NCBI RefSeq assembly: GCF_900110675.1
Contig: NZ_FOEN01000005.1
Location: 1 to 64,000, forward strand
Reading direction: 5' to 3'
From: Ignavigranum ruoffiae
GTDB lineage: Bacteria > Bacillota > Bacilli > Lactobacillales > Aerococcaceae
Length of the DNA: 64,000 nt
Made by a program: the position numbers and the translations under genes. The notes beneath the pieces were generated by a model, which had not been told where the DNA came from, did no database searches, and worked only from the letters and a program-made list of their open reading frames with translations. Below are positions 55,341 through 64,000 of this stretch, one piece after another. How positions within the stretch are numbered: the first letter of the stretch is position 1; every line of letters begins with the position of its first letter.

Positions 55341-57599
55341 CTAGTTTCTTAGTGGTTTACGAGTTTCTAACATATGGGTAATTCGTTCATAAGTTTTTTG
55401 ATTATGAACGAGTCTGACAAAGGCTTCTCTCTCCAAATCTTGTAGCCAAGCTTGATTAATCAGTGCTCCTCGTGGAATGTCGCCCCCAGCTACCACATGA
55501 GCCAAGGCTAAGCAGACTTCCATATCGTAATCACTAATAAATCCACCTACCCGCATGGCATCCAATTGGGCTTCAACCACCGCTTCAAAATCTTCACCCA
55601 GGCCAACAAAGTTTTGTCGACTGCGTGGAATATAATTGCTTTCTGCCAACAACTTAGCATAAGCCAAAGCAACTGGCACACGTTTATCACCATTATTAAT
55701 AATCAAATCTGATTCACGCAATATAAAGTTGCGCTTGGCTTCATAGGCATTCATGTAAACTTTTGCTTGGGCAATATTACTTACCGCATCAGCTAATAGT
55801 TTAATCTTATTGGCTTCTAGCCCTGGTTGAGTCATGATACGTTCGGTAATTTCAGCCAGGCCTCCACCAGCTGGAATCAGACCGACACCCACTTCAACCA
55901 GCCCAATATAACTTTCAGCCGCAGCGACCACATAAGGTGACGCTAAGAGTAACTCACAACCGCCTCCTAAAGCTCGACCTTGAGCCGCCGTAACGATTGG
56001 TTTACTTGCATAGCGGATGCGATTGACTGCTTGATGAAGTTCTTTAACGGTTGTGTCAATGACTTCTTGAATTTGATTGGCTTCAATCGTTTCCCGAACC
56101 ATCTTTAAATTGGCTCCAAGCGAGAAGTGAGGTCCCTTAGAACTGATGACCATCGAAGAATAAGGTCCTTCTTCTAAACAATCTACTGCTTCGACGATCG
56201 CTTGTGACAGCTCATCATTAATCGTATTATTGGCTGTTTGAATCATAAAGATGAGCTGTTGGTCTTGAGTTACCTTCAGGCTTGATTGACCAGGACGATC
56301 CCATAGAATTTCTTCAATGGCAATCTGATCAGATGAAACGCTAGTATCAGCTTTTGTATCGGCATAGAATGGTGTGTTGCGTTCCTTTACCCAATCCGGC
56401 AAGGCAACGCCTTCTTCTTGCATCCGTTCCTTCACTCGGTCGAATCCCATTAAGTCCCATAGTTGGAAAGGTCCATATTGCCAATTGAAGCCCCAAACCA
56501 TCGCCTGATCAATCGCTTTATAATCCTCGCTGGCTTTGGGCACATTCTGAGCAGCATAGGCAAAGGTTTCACGCAAGCTTTCCCAAAGGAATTTAGCAGC
56601 CGAATCTTGCTCGGTAAAAATAAGATCAAGATTATCTTTAACATTCTTAGTAAATTTAGCTAAGAGTGGTAATTGAACCTTTTCAAGTGGTTGGTATTCC
56701 ATGGTTTCTAAATTTAATACGTATTTGTTTCGTCCCTCACGCTTATAGAAACCAGCTTTAGCTTTATTTCCTAACAGACCTTTTTCAACCATCGCTGACA
56801 ATGATTTAACTGGATGGAAGAATTTCGCTTCACTTGGGTCTTGACGTAAACCTTGACTGACAAAGAGGGCAATATCATTACCCACAAGGTCTGACAAGGT
56901 GTAGGTTCCCATCGGCCGACCAATGGCCTTACCGGTGAGTGCATCCACTTCAGCCACTGATAAGCCAGCTTGTTCAGCCCGAGACATAATCTCGCCCATG
57001 GCATGAACCCCCGTCCGATTAGCGACAAAGGCTGGCACATCATTGGCAACAACCACGCCTTTACCAAGGACATCTTCAGCAAAAACCTTAACTTCAGCCA
57101 CGAGTTCAGGAGAACTAGACTTATTCGGAATTAATTCAATTAATTTCATAAAGCGCGGTGGGTTAAAGAAATGGAGTCCAATAAAACGCTGACGAGTCGC
57201 TTCGTCAAATACCTTGGCAATCATGTTAATGGGAATACCTGAAGTATTCGTTGCTAGAATCGCCGATGCTTTCGCCACGCCGGCCACCTTAGACCAAACT
57301 TCATGTTTAATCTTGATATCCTCTTTAACTGCTTCAATAAATATATCGGCGTCTGACGGTTGACTTAAATCATCATCAAAATTTCCATAGCTTAGATTTG
57401 CTGCAAAGCTAGGATCATATAACATGCCTTTCTTCGGGTCGACAATACGATCGTACCCCACTTTGGCTAATTTGTTCTTATCTTGGGGATCGATGGCAAC
57501 ATCTAGTAACTTAACGCGTAAACCTGCATTGACCAAGAGTGCGGCAATCTGGCTCCCCATTACTCCCGCCCCCAGGACGGTTGCATTTCTTATTGTCAT
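55341..57599 (-). CDS. fadN: 3-hydroxyacyl-CoA dehydrogenase/enoyl-CoA hydratase fusion (FadN type)
   Basis: A 752-residue bifunctional enzyme. The N-terminal NAD-binding fold has LGAGVMGSQIAALLVNAG, and the dehydrogenase catalytic region shows GLHFFNPPRFMKLIELIPN. The C-terminal part is a crotonase domain with GRALGGGCELLLASPY and LVEVGVGLIPAGGG, both hydratase glutamates being present. The order dehydrogenase first, hydratase last is that of Bacillus FadN, opposite to E. coli FadB. It carries out the two middle steps of beta-oxidation in the cytoplasm. GGAGGG lies six bases before the ATG. Confidence 0.92.
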   Translation of the reverse strand: MTIRNATVLGAGVMGSQIAALLVNAGLRVKLLDVAIDPQDKNKLAKVGYDRIVDPKKGMLYDPSFAANLSYGNFDDDLSQPSDADIFIEAVKEDIKIKHEVWSKVAGVAKASAILATNTSGIPINMIAKVFDEATRQRFIGLHFFNPPRFMKLIELIPNKSSSPELVAEVKVFAEDVLGKGVVVANDVPAFVANRTGVHAMGEIMSRAEQAGLSVAEVDALTGKAIGRPMGTYTLSDLVGNDIALFVSQGLRQDPSEAKFFHPVKSLSAMVEKGLLGNKAKAGFYKREGRNKYVLNLETMEYQPLEKVQLPLLAKFTKNVKDNLDLIFTEQDSAAKFLWESLRETFAYAAQNVPKASEDYKAIDQAMVWGFNWQYGPFQLWDLMGFDRVKERMQEEGVALPDWVKERNTPFYADTKADTSVSSDQIAIEEILWDRPGQSSLKVTQDQQLIFMIQTANNTINDELSQAIVEAVDCLEEGPYSSMVISSKGPHFSLGANLKMVRETIEANQIQEVIDTTVKELHQAVNRIRYASKPIVTAAQGRALGGGCELLLASPYVVAAAESYIGLVEVGVGLIPAGGGLAEITERIMTQPGLEANKIKLLADAVSNIAQAKVYMNAYEAKRNFILRESDLIINNGDKRVPVALAYAKLLAESNYIPRSRQNFVGLGEDFEAVVEAQLDAMRVGGFISDYDMEVCLALAHVVAGGDIPRGALINQAWLQDLEREAFVRLVHNQKTYERITHMLETRKPLRN

Positions 57600-57634
57600 G
57601 GTCTTCCCTCCATCTAAAATTTTAGCGATACTGC

Positions 57635-58840
57635 TTAGTTAAAGGCAGCTTGTCCGGTTAAAGCTCGGCCGATTACTAAGGCATTGACTTCATGGGTTCC
57701 TTCATAAGTAAAGATAGCTTCCGCATCATTAAAGAAGCGAGCAATATCATAATCTACCACGATACCATTTCCTCCACAGATGCCTCGACCCATCGCCACG
57801 GATTCTCTTAGACGTAAGGCATTATGCATCTTACCAATCGAAGTAACTACTTCGTTATAATCGCCTTCTTCTTGCAGATCAGCAATTTGGGCACATAAGG
57901 CCATGGCACTGGTAAGGTTCGCTTGCATCATGGCTAATTTTTCTTGAACTAATTGATAATTTGAAATTTCTTTACCGAACTGTTTCCGTTCCATCACATA
58001 CTTGCGGGTTGCTCGAAGTGCACCAGCCATCGCTCCGGTAGCCATGAAAGCAACTGAAGCCCGGGTAGAATATAAAACCTTGGCAATATCTTTAAATGAA
58101 TTAATATTCTGCAAGCGATCTGTTTCAGCAACCTCAACATCTTTCAGCTCAATGTTGCAATTTGGTACAATTCTTAGAGCAATCTTGTTCTCGATCACAT
58201 CAATTTTCACACCAGCTTGATCTCTTTTAACGATAAAGCATTTTGGTTTATTGGTCTCAGTGTCACGAGCAAAGACTGGAATGACATCAGCGACGATGGC
58301 GCCACCGATCCAACGTTTTTGACCGTTAAGAATCCATTTGTCTCCTTCTCGCTTAGCTTGGGTTTCCAAGCCCCAGGCCACATCAGAACCATGATCAGGT
58401 TCAGTTAAGGCGAAACAGGTCCGTAACTTATGGCTGGCCAAAGCCGGAATATATTTCACTAACTGTTCCTGACTACCCCCGAAGAAGAAGGAGTTGAATC
58501 CTAATCCAGAGTGAACGCCCAGTAAGGTACTTAGAGAAACATCGAAACGAGCTAAGGTATAAGTAAAGAAGAATTGAAACAATTGGCTGGTCAATTTCTT
58601 ACCAGGTCGATCCTGGAACAAGAGCGGATTCTGCATATAATTTAATTGACCTAAATCCTCAAAGAAGCCTTCTGGAACAGTGGCATCCACCCAGTGTTGA
58701 TTCAAGTCTTTACGATATTTTTGTTCTAACAGGTCATTCAATTGTTTTAAGAATTCAACTTCTCCATCGGTTAAATGGCGACTAATTTTTAAGACGTCTT
58801 CTGGATAATATTGCGCCAAAATTTCTTCACGTTGTGTCAT
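57635..58840 (-). CDS. Acyl-CoA dehydrogenase family flavoprotein
   Basis: A 401-residue acyl-CoA dehydrogenase of the glutaryl-CoA dehydrogenase-like/short-chain branch. FALTEPDHGSD and NGQKRWIGGA form the FAD and substrate region, and the catalytic base is Glu380 in FTYEGTHEVNAL. It introduces the first double bond of beta-oxidation. The usual acceptor is electron-transfer flavoprotein; no etf genes are in the window, and some homologues in this branch act as oxygen-using oxidases. GGGAGG precedes the ATG. Confidence 0.9.
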   Translation of the reverse strand: MTQREEILAQYYPEDVLKISRHLTDGEVEFLKQLNDLLEQKYRKDLNQHWVDATVPEGFFEDLGQLNYMQNPLLFQDRPGKKLTSQLFQFFFTYTLARFDVSLSTLLGVHSGLGFNSFFFGGSQEQLVKYIPALASHKLRTCFALTEPDHGSDVAWGLETQAKREGDKWILNGQKRWIGGAIVADVIPVFARDTETNKPKCFIVKRDQAGVKIDVIENKIALRIVPNCNIELKDVEVAETDRLQNINSFKDIAKVLYSTRASVAFMATGAMAGALRATRKYVMERKQFGKEISNYQLVQEKLAMMQANLTSAMALCAQIADLQEEGDYNEVVTSIGKMHNALRLRESVAMGRGICGGNGIVVDYDIARFFNDAEAIFTYEGTHEVNALVIGRALTGQAAFN

Positions 58841-58864
58841 CGTTTATTCCTCCCTTAACATGGA

Positions 58865-60400
58865 TTAAGCACTCACAGATTTTTCTTTTTCTTTCTCTTT
58901 AGCGTAGGCATTCATCATTTCTCGTAAGACCAAACGATCTGGCTTACCGGTTGAGTTAACTGGCAGTTGATCTAAGACAAGATATAATTTAGGCGTCTTA
59001 TAGCCGGCCAAATTCTTCAAACAATATTCGTCAAGTACTTTTTCATAATCATCATGATGCAAGGCTTCCTTATTCAGAATAACCGCTGCTGAGACCGATT
59101 CACCAAAGACTGGATTATCATAACCAATCACAATCGCTGTCTTAATTAACGGATGCTTATTCAGCACGACTTCGACTTCAGAAGGCAAGACATTCTCGCC
59201 ACCAGTAATAATTAATTCTTTCTTACGGTTGATGATGGTAATCACACCATCTTCAGTCATGGTCGCTAAGTCACCGGATTTATAAAATCCTTGATAAAAT
59301 TCAGTTTCATTAAGCTCTGGTAAATTCCAATAACCTGGGGTTACATTCTCACCACGGATCAGCAATTCTCCTATTTGGCCATAGAGTACTTCTTCCATCG
59401 CTTCATTGACCACTTTAAATTCCACATTGGCAATAGCTCGACCAATGCCATTTGGATGTTTTTTAGCAAGTTCAGGTGGATTGTAAGTACATAAAGGTGC
59501 TTCAGTCATCCCATAAACGTTCAGAATTTGAACACCAAACTGATTAAAGGCCTGGGTAATCTCAGGTAATGGTGGTGAACCTCCAGAGATACAATATTCT
59601 ACGGGTTCGAGAATACTTGGATGAAATTCTTTATTGGCTAACAAGGCATAATACATGGTTGGAATTAATACCAGAATACTTGGTTTATAGGTTGCTATTC
59701 GATCGACAATCGTCTTAGGTTCAAAGTAACGTTCCAAGATCAGCGTTCCACCGACCATCAGAATCGTAACGGCTAAGTCGTTGAAGGCCACCACATGGAA
59801 TATTGGTGCAAAAATAATTGTTGAAGAGGATTGATGGAAGTCCCATGACATAATTTCGTTAAAAGTATTATTTCGATAACTATGGTGGGTATGAATCACC
59901 CCTTTAGGTGTCCCCGTTGAACCACTGGTATAGATTAACATGGCCACATCATCTGGTTGTAAATCGACACTCTTAAACGGCCGATGTGAGCTAGGGTCCA
60001 CGATGGCATTATATTCAGCTTCATCGACGTTATATTTGATATATTCCTGTGGTACATCAGCTAAGCGATCATAATGGTTGGTCGCATATAAGATATATTC
60101 AATGCCTGCATCCTCAACAATCCGAGCAATCTCAACGGCTTTGAGTCGCCAGTTCAAGGGTACAAAGACAGCCCCTAATTTTATCGACGCTAAGAACAGA
60201 TCAATCACCGCGATATCATTGGGAACGAATGCTCCCACGCGGTCCCCCTTCTTGATCCCTTGTTCTTGTAAATGATTCGCTAAATTTTCGGCACGAATAT
60301 TTAGCTCACGATAGGTCCATTGAGTCTTCTTACCTGCATCAATGACGGCAACTTTATCTGGATTTGCAATTGATCTCCCCTTAATCCAATCAAAATCCAT
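58865..60400 (-). CDS. AMP-forming acyl-CoA synthetase (fatty acid:CoA ligase)
   Basis: A 511-residue adenylate-forming enzyme. The P-loop-like motif is LIYTSGSTGTPKGVIHTHHS, with YGMTEAP and YKSGDLATMTEDG, and the C-terminal catalytic lysine in LPVNSTGKPDRL. It activates a carboxylic acid, here probably a fatty acid, to its CoA ester with ATP. As first gene behind the promoter it opens the beta-oxidation operon. ATG 60400 is preceded by GGGAGGGG at seven bases; the open frame from 60430 lacks a site. Confidence 0.9.
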   Translation of the reverse strand: MDFDWIKGRSIANPDKVAVIDAGKKTQWTYRELNIRAENLANHLQEQGIKKGDRVGAFVPNDIAVIDLFLASIKLGAVFVPLNWRLKAVEIARIVEDAGIEYILYATNHYDRLADVPQEYIKYNVDEAEYNAIVDPSSHRPFKSVDLQPDDVAMLIYTSGSTGTPKGVIHTHHSYRNNTFNEIMSWDFHQSSSTIIFAPIFHVVAFNDLAVTILMVGGTLILERYFEPKTIVDRIATYKPSILVLIPTMYYALLANKEFHPSILEPVEYCISGGSPPLPEITQAFNQFGVQILNVYGMTEAPLCTYNPPELAKKHPNGIGRAIANVEFKVVNEAMEEVLYGQIGELLIRGENVTPGYWNLPELNETEFYQGFYKSGDLATMTEDGVITIINRKKELIITGGENVLPSEVEVVLNKHPLIKTAIVIGYDNPVFGESVSAAVILNKEALHHDDYEKVLDEYCLKNLAGYKTPKLYLVLDQLPVNSTGKPDRLVLREMMNAYAKEKEKEKSVSA

Positions 60401-60445
60401 TGAATAACCCCTCCCTAATTTATATTCCATTTATTTGGTATCTTC

Positions 60446-60474
60446 ATCATAGTCGTAATTGTTTGCGCTTACAA
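60446..60474 (-). promoter_or_regulatory. Promoter of the fatty-acid operon overlapped by a catabolite response element
   Basis: On minus, TTGTAA (60469-60474), 17-base spacer, TATGAT (60446-60451). TGTAAGCGCAAACA (60460-60473) matches the CcpA cre consensus (TGWAARCGYTWNCW) at all but one position and is embedded in a near-palindrome. It covers the -35 box, so CcpA binding would repress the operon when preferred sugars are present. Confidence 0.8.
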
Positions 60475-60628
60475 ATTAGAGCTTCTTAGGAAACGGATAA
60501 GAAAATCTTATCTGACTGACAAAATCTCTCAACTTCAGCTTCGCTGGAAAGAAATCCTTTTAACCGCGTACAATCTGTATTAGAATGAAGGCCATGGAAA
60601 TGATTACATGAAAGAATAGAGTGATAAT

Positions 60629-61972
60629 ATGCACGGAGCCAATAAAGCTGTCGAATGGCTCAATCAGTACCACAGCAAAGAGCCGAGACTCGGTTTAGAA
60701 CGAGTTCAAGCCCTCTTAGACTTGGTCGGTCATCCTGAACGCAAGAGCAAAGTCATTCACATTGCCGGTACCAATGGCAAGGGATCTACCATCGCTCACC
60801 TGTATCAATTACTTAGAAGTCAGGGTCTCAGCATCGGTATTTTCTCTTCGCCTTATATGATGGCCTATGAAGAACAAATGACCATTAACCAAGAGCCGAT
60901 TCTCACTGAAGAATTAAGTAAATATATTGAACGATACCAACAAATCTTTAGCGAGCATGGAAATACTAGTCAAATCAAAGGCATCACTGAGTTCGAGCTA
61001 GTGACCGTGATTGCCTATGATTATTTCGCTCAAGAAGCCGTGGATTGGGTCATTATGGAGACTGGACTCGGCGGTTTGCTGGATTCTACCAATGTCTGCC
61101 TGCCAGAATTAACTGGGATCACAACGATTGGTCTAGACCACCAGGCCATTTTAGGTGAGACACTCGCCGAAATCGCCCAACAAAAAGCGGGAATTATCAA
61201 AGCTGGTGCCCCGCTTGTTACTGGTAAGATTGATCGTCAAGCTCTACAAGTGATTCAAGCGCAAGCGGATAAAGTAGCTGTTCCTACTTATCAATTCGGT
61301 CAGGATTATCAAGTCAGTCCATTGACTGACGAAAACCCAGCCAGTGAGGGTGAAACTTTCCGCTATCATAGTCCATTTGCTGACTCACCCATTGACCAAG
61401 CTAACTTCCGCACCCCTTTATTAGGAGAGCAACAAATTGAAAATGCGGGCATGGCCTTGGCCTTGTTTGAAGTTCTGGCAGATAATTATCATTGGACTTA
61501 TGAGGTCGGCCAGATACAAGCAGCCTTAGACCATACCTTTATTGCCGGGCGCATGGAAAAATTAACGGATAATCCAAGAATTATCCTTGATGGCGCTCAT
61601 AATCCCCATGCTATCCAACGCTTGGTAGACAATTTACAAAGCCGTTTTGCTGATAAACAGATCGATATGCTATTTGCCTGCATTAATACCAAAGATATCC
61701 AAACGATGTTGGATCAATTACATCAACTACCCTTAGCTAGCTTTAATTTGACTCAATTTGAACATGATAATGCCTTTTCAAGTACAGAACTTCAAGGCTA
61801 TCTACAAGAGGGAGATCAATTTATTAGCGACTGGAAAGCATTTGTTGATCAATATCTACAAGAAGCCCAAGCAAAAGACACACAACAATCTCTGCTAGTC
61901 ATCACTGGATCGCTCTATTTCTTAAGTCAGATTCGTCCATATTTGATCGAGCGATTAGATTTAGACCTATAA
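60629..61972 (+). CDS. folC: Bifunctional dihydrofolate/folylpolyglutamate synthase
   Basis: A 447-residue Mur-ligase-like enzyme that adds glutamate to dihydropteroate or folates. The P-loop is [14 protein letters not shown] near residue 47, with [13 protein letters not shown] and the C-terminal [11 protein letters not shown]. The ribosome binding site is weak. It opens a four-gene folate operon. Confidence 0.94.
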   Translation: MHGANKAVEWLNQYHSKEPRLGLERVQALLDLVGHPERKSKVIHIAGTNGKGSTIAHLYQLLRSQGLSIGIFSSPYMMAYEEQMTINQEPILTEELSKYIERYQQIFSEHGNTSQIKGITEFELVTVIAYDYFAQEAVDWVIMETGLGGLLDSTNVCLPELTGITTIGLDHQAILGETLAEIAQQKAGIIKAGAPLVTGKIDRQALQVIQAQADKVAVPTYQFGQDYQVSPLTDENPASEGETFRYHSPFADSPIDQANFRTPLLGEQQIENAGMALALFEVLADNYHWTYEVGQIQAALDHTFIAGRMEKLTDNPRIILDGAHNPHAIQRLVDNLQSRFADKQIDMLFACINTKDIQTMLDQLHQLPLASFNLTQFEHDNAFSSTELQGYLQEGDQFISDWKAFVDQYLQEAQAKDTQQSLLVITGSLYFLSQIRPYLIERLDLDL

Positions 61973-61986
61973 TAGGAGGAAACAAA

Positions 61987-62541
61987 ATGAATAAAGAAAA
62001 AATTGAAAAAGCTGTCCAAATGATTATTGAAGCGATTGGCGAAGATCCAAAAAGAGAGGGTTTAGTTGAAACGCCTCAGCGGATTGCCAAGATGTACCAA
62101 GAAGTCTTCTCTGGCTTGAATCAAACTGCCGAAAGCCATTTGCAAAAATCATTTGAAATCGTTGATAATAATCTAGTTGTCGAGAAAGATATCAATTTCC
62201 ACTCCATGTGTGAACACCATTTCTTGCCATTCTGGGGTAAGGCGCATATTGCCTATATCCCTTCAGGACGTGTGGCTGGACTTTCCAAATTAGCTCGGAC
62301 TGTTGATATCTATGCCCGCAAACCACAAATCCAGGAACGATTGACCTTAGAAATTACTGAAGCATTGATGACTTATTTGAAAGCCCAAGGAGCAATGGTT
62401 GTTATTGAAGCTGAACATATGTGTATGAACATGCGTGGGGTTCAAAAACCAGGAACCAAGACCGTTACTTGCGTGGCTAAGGGGTGCCTTGAAACTGACA
62501 AAGAATTAAAAGCTGAAGCTTTTCGTATGATGGGCTTGTAA
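61987..62541 (+). CDS. folE: GTP cyclohydrolase I
   Basis: A 184-residue enzyme converting GTP to dihydroneopterin triphosphate, the first step of folate synthesis. The zinc ligands are in [11 protein letters not shown] and [16 protein letters not shown] precedes the ATG, 14 bases after folC. The stop codon overlaps the next start by one base. Confidence 0.96.
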   Translation: MNKEKIEKAVQMIIEAIGEDPKREGLVETPQRIAKMYQEVFSGLNQTAESHLQKSFEIVDNNLVVEKDINFHSMCEHHFLPFWGKAHIAYIPSGRVAGLSKLARTVDIYARKPQIQERLTLEITEALMTYLKAQGAMVVIEAEHMCMNMRGVQKPGTKTVTCVAKGCLETDKELKAEAFRMMGL

Positions 62542-63023
62542 TGAAAAATACCAATTATTTATTAACTCATGATTCTTTCCAAAAACTGGTAAAAGACTTA
62601 GCAGACCAAGAAAGTGAACGAATTTTCTGCAAGCATTCCCTACAACACTTCATCGATGTGGCGCGGATTTGCTATATTCATTGTCTTGAAGACCAGATTC
62701 CTGTTGACAAAGATCTAGTCTATGTAACAGCATTGCTCCATGATTTAGGTCGCAGTCTCTCTGGGACGGATGGGAAAGACCACCATCTCCACTCGCAGGA
62801 GATTGCTCAATCATTCCTGCAAGAAATGAATTTCAATCCTGAGCAACAAGCGCTTATCTTACAAGCAATTAGTCAGCACCGTCACACCCAGGAAATTGCT
62901 ACAGACCCTTTTGCCCGTGCCTTTCAATTAGCAGACAAAGAAGCCCGCTTATGTTTCCAATGTCCGGCCTATGACCTATGTTATTGGCCCGAAGAACGTA
63001 AGAATCAAGTCCTCAAATATTAA
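62541..63023 (+). CDS. HD-domain phosphohydrolase in the folate operon
   Basis: A 160-residue HD-superfamily protein. Metal-binding residues are recognisable in KHSLQHFIDVARI, TALLHDLGR, and the H of ISQHRHTQ and AFQLADKEAR. A cysteine-containing tail FQCPAYDLCYW is present. HD proteins remove phosphates from nucleotides; placed between folE and folBK it may take pyrophosphate or phosphate from dihydroneopterin triphosphate, a step without a well-defined enzyme in many Gram-positives (inference). Translation is coupled to folE by TAATG. Confidence 0.82.
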   Translation: MKNTNYLLTHDSFQKLVKDLADQESERIFCKHSLQHFIDVARICYIHCLEDQIPVDKDLVYVTALLHDLGRSLSGTDGKDHHLHSQEIAQSFLQEMNFNPEQQALILQAISQHRHTQEIATDPFARAFQLADKEARLCFQCPAYDLCYWPEERKNQVLKY

Positions 63024-63037
63024 GGAAGGTGAACGTG

Positions 63038-63856
63038 ATGGATCAACTTATCATCAAAGACCTGGAAGTCTATGCTTATCATGGTCTCTTTCAAAGTGAA
63101 AAAGATCTGGGGCAAAAGTTCTACTTGACCTTAGCCCTTAGCTACGACATGAGCCAAGCAGCCATTCAAGAAGACTTAGACCAATCGATTGATTATGGAA
63201 AACTCTGTCAACAATTGACCCAATGGATGCAGGAAACTAGCTATGACTTTATTGAAACGGTGGCCTATCGACTTTGTCAGAAGATATTAGACTTGTATCC
63301 ACTAGTCTCTGCAGTTGAGTTAGAACTCGCCAAACCCAGTGCACCTGTCCCCCTTCCGTTGAATACTTGTGCGGTTAGGGTTAAACGCCAGCGCCACCGA
63401 GCTTTTATCGCCCTTGGTAGTAATCAAGGTGATCGTCAAGCCTATTTAGACCAAGCTCTGAGAGCTATGGCTGATCATGGTCTAAAAATCATCCAGGCAT
63501 CCAGTCAAATTAAAACCCCAGCCTGGGGTAAGACCGACCAGCCTGATTTTTTAAATCAGGTCGTCGAAGTTGAAACGACTGAAACAGCTGATTATCTTTT
63601 GACTATTTTGCAATCGATCGAGACCGAATCAGGTCGTATTCGTACTGAACATTGGGGACCTCGTACTTTAGATTTAGATCTCTTATTCTATGATCAAGAA
63701 CAGATTTATACAAACCGGCTGATTGTTCCTCATCCATACATTCAAGAACGACTCTTTGTCTTGGAACCATTGAACGAAATCGCCCCTCATTGGCTCCACC
63801 CAGTTTTAAAACAAAGTGTAAAACAACTCTATCATCAACTTAAAGAGAACGAATAA
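63038..63856 (+). CDS. folBK: Fused dihydroneopterin aldolase / hydroxymethyldihydropterin pyrophosphokinase
   Basis: A 272-residue bifunctional enzyme. Residues 1-115 are a dihydroneopterin aldolase (IKDLEVYAYHGLFQSEKDLG, ELAKPSAPVP), and residues 120-272 are a pyrophosphokinase (AFIALGSNQGDRQAYLDQAL, HWGPRTLDLDLLFYD). The same fusion is known as SulD in pneumococcus. ATG 63038 follows AAGGAAGG by eight bases; an in-frame GTG at 63029 is part of that site. folP is not in this operon, which ends at the hairpin 63888-63929. Confidence 0.93.
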   Translation: MDQLIIKDLEVYAYHGLFQSEKDLGQKFYLTLALSYDMSQAAIQEDLDQSIDYGKLCQQLTQWMQETSYDFIETVAYRLCQKILDLYPLVSAVELELAKPSAPVPLPLNTCAVRVKRQRHRAFIALGSNQGDRQAYLDQALRAMADHGLKIIQASSQIKTPAWGKTDQPDFLNQVVEVETTETADYLLTILQSIETESGRIRTEHWGPRTLDLDLLFYDQEQIYTNRLIVPHPYIQERLFVLEPLNEIAPHWLHPVLKQSVKQLYHQLKENE

Positions 63857-63887
63857 GCTCATTCATAAAACCATGTTTCCATATTTA

Positions 63888-63929
63888 AAAGACCGTTCGA
63901 AAGCTTTATTTGCTTTTCGAGCGGTCTTT
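63888..63929 (+). terminator. Rho-independent terminator of the folate operon
   Basis: Stem of about 17 pairs (63888-63904 with 63912-63929, one irregularity) with loop TTTATTT, preceded by A and followed by T-rich sequence. It lies 32 bases after folBK, so the operon ends here. Confidence 0.85.
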
Positions 63930-64000
63930 ATATGATTGGAAACTTTGCATTTCTTTTCAACTTCAAAACAAACATGAGCCTAATTCAGACAATAGGCAAT

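Overview
The window looks like chromosomal DNA of a low-GC Gram-positive bacterium of the order Lactobacillales. The evidence is the A+T-rich composition, strong AGGAGG-type ribosome binding sites, the gene order of the S10-spc-alpha ribosomal cluster followed by ecfA1-ecfA2-ecfT-truA, a CopY-type copper repressor with cop boxes, a zinc-type S14, and a folC-folE-HD-folBK folate operon. An Aerococcaceae-like genus is my best guess, but this is inference that I could not check.

Layout. (1) 1-330: the cut end of an IS256-like insertion sequence. (2) 424-3484: copper resistance operon copY-copA behind two cop boxes. (3) 3781-8128: nucleoside deoxyribosyltransferase, then exopolyphosphatase and polyphosphate kinase. 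(4) 8301-10931, minus: GMP reductase and an ABC-F ATPase. (5) 11279-16581: an MFS transporter convergent with an amino-acid permease/DUF2079 pair; the 636-base gap between them holds no gene but several elaborate inverted repeats. (6) 16719-19582, minus: pyrF-pyrE-MFS behind a consensus promoter and a leader with an attenuator-like terminator. (7) 19728-20930: yebC family gene and glutathione peroxidase. (8) 21016-26517, minus: branched-chain amino acid ABC transporter operon (livJHMGF). It ends in a broken CBS/ACT-domain gene and is preceded by a leader that encodes a 19-residue Leu/Ile/Val-rich peptide followed by competing hairpins and a terminator. (9) 26559-30233: aldo/keto reductase, tandem-domain polyphosphate kinase 2 and GNAT acetyltransferase, divergent from an unrecognised 224-residue protein. 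(10) 30387-47896, minus: the ribosomal protein supercluster with secY, adk, infA and rpoA, then the ECF transporter energising module and truA. (11) 48371-49648: mechanosensitive-channel-like protein. (12) 49744-60474, minus: a fatty-acid beta-oxidation type operon (acyl-CoA ligase, acyl-CoA dehydrogenase, FadN-like fusion, thiolase, crotonase homologue, LysR regulator, FMN oxidoreductase, CoA-transferase homologue) behind a promoter overlapped by a catabolite response element. (13) 60629-63929: folate biosynthesis operon.

How the parts work together. Polyphosphate is covered by a synthase, an exophosphatase and a nucleotide-recharging kinase. Pyrimidine synthesis is coupled to a membrane transporter that may import a pyrimidine precursor. 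Branched-chain amino acid uptake appears to be controlled by ribosome stalling on a leader peptide. Fatty-acid breakdown appears to be repressed by preferred sugars through CcpA.

The most interesting candidates are the liv leader-peptide attenuator, the non-canonical pyrF leader, the beta-oxidation operon (uncommon in lactic acid bacteria) with two members whose catalytic glutamates are replaced, and the structured intergenic elements at 12711-12793, 12901-13062 and 33778-33900.
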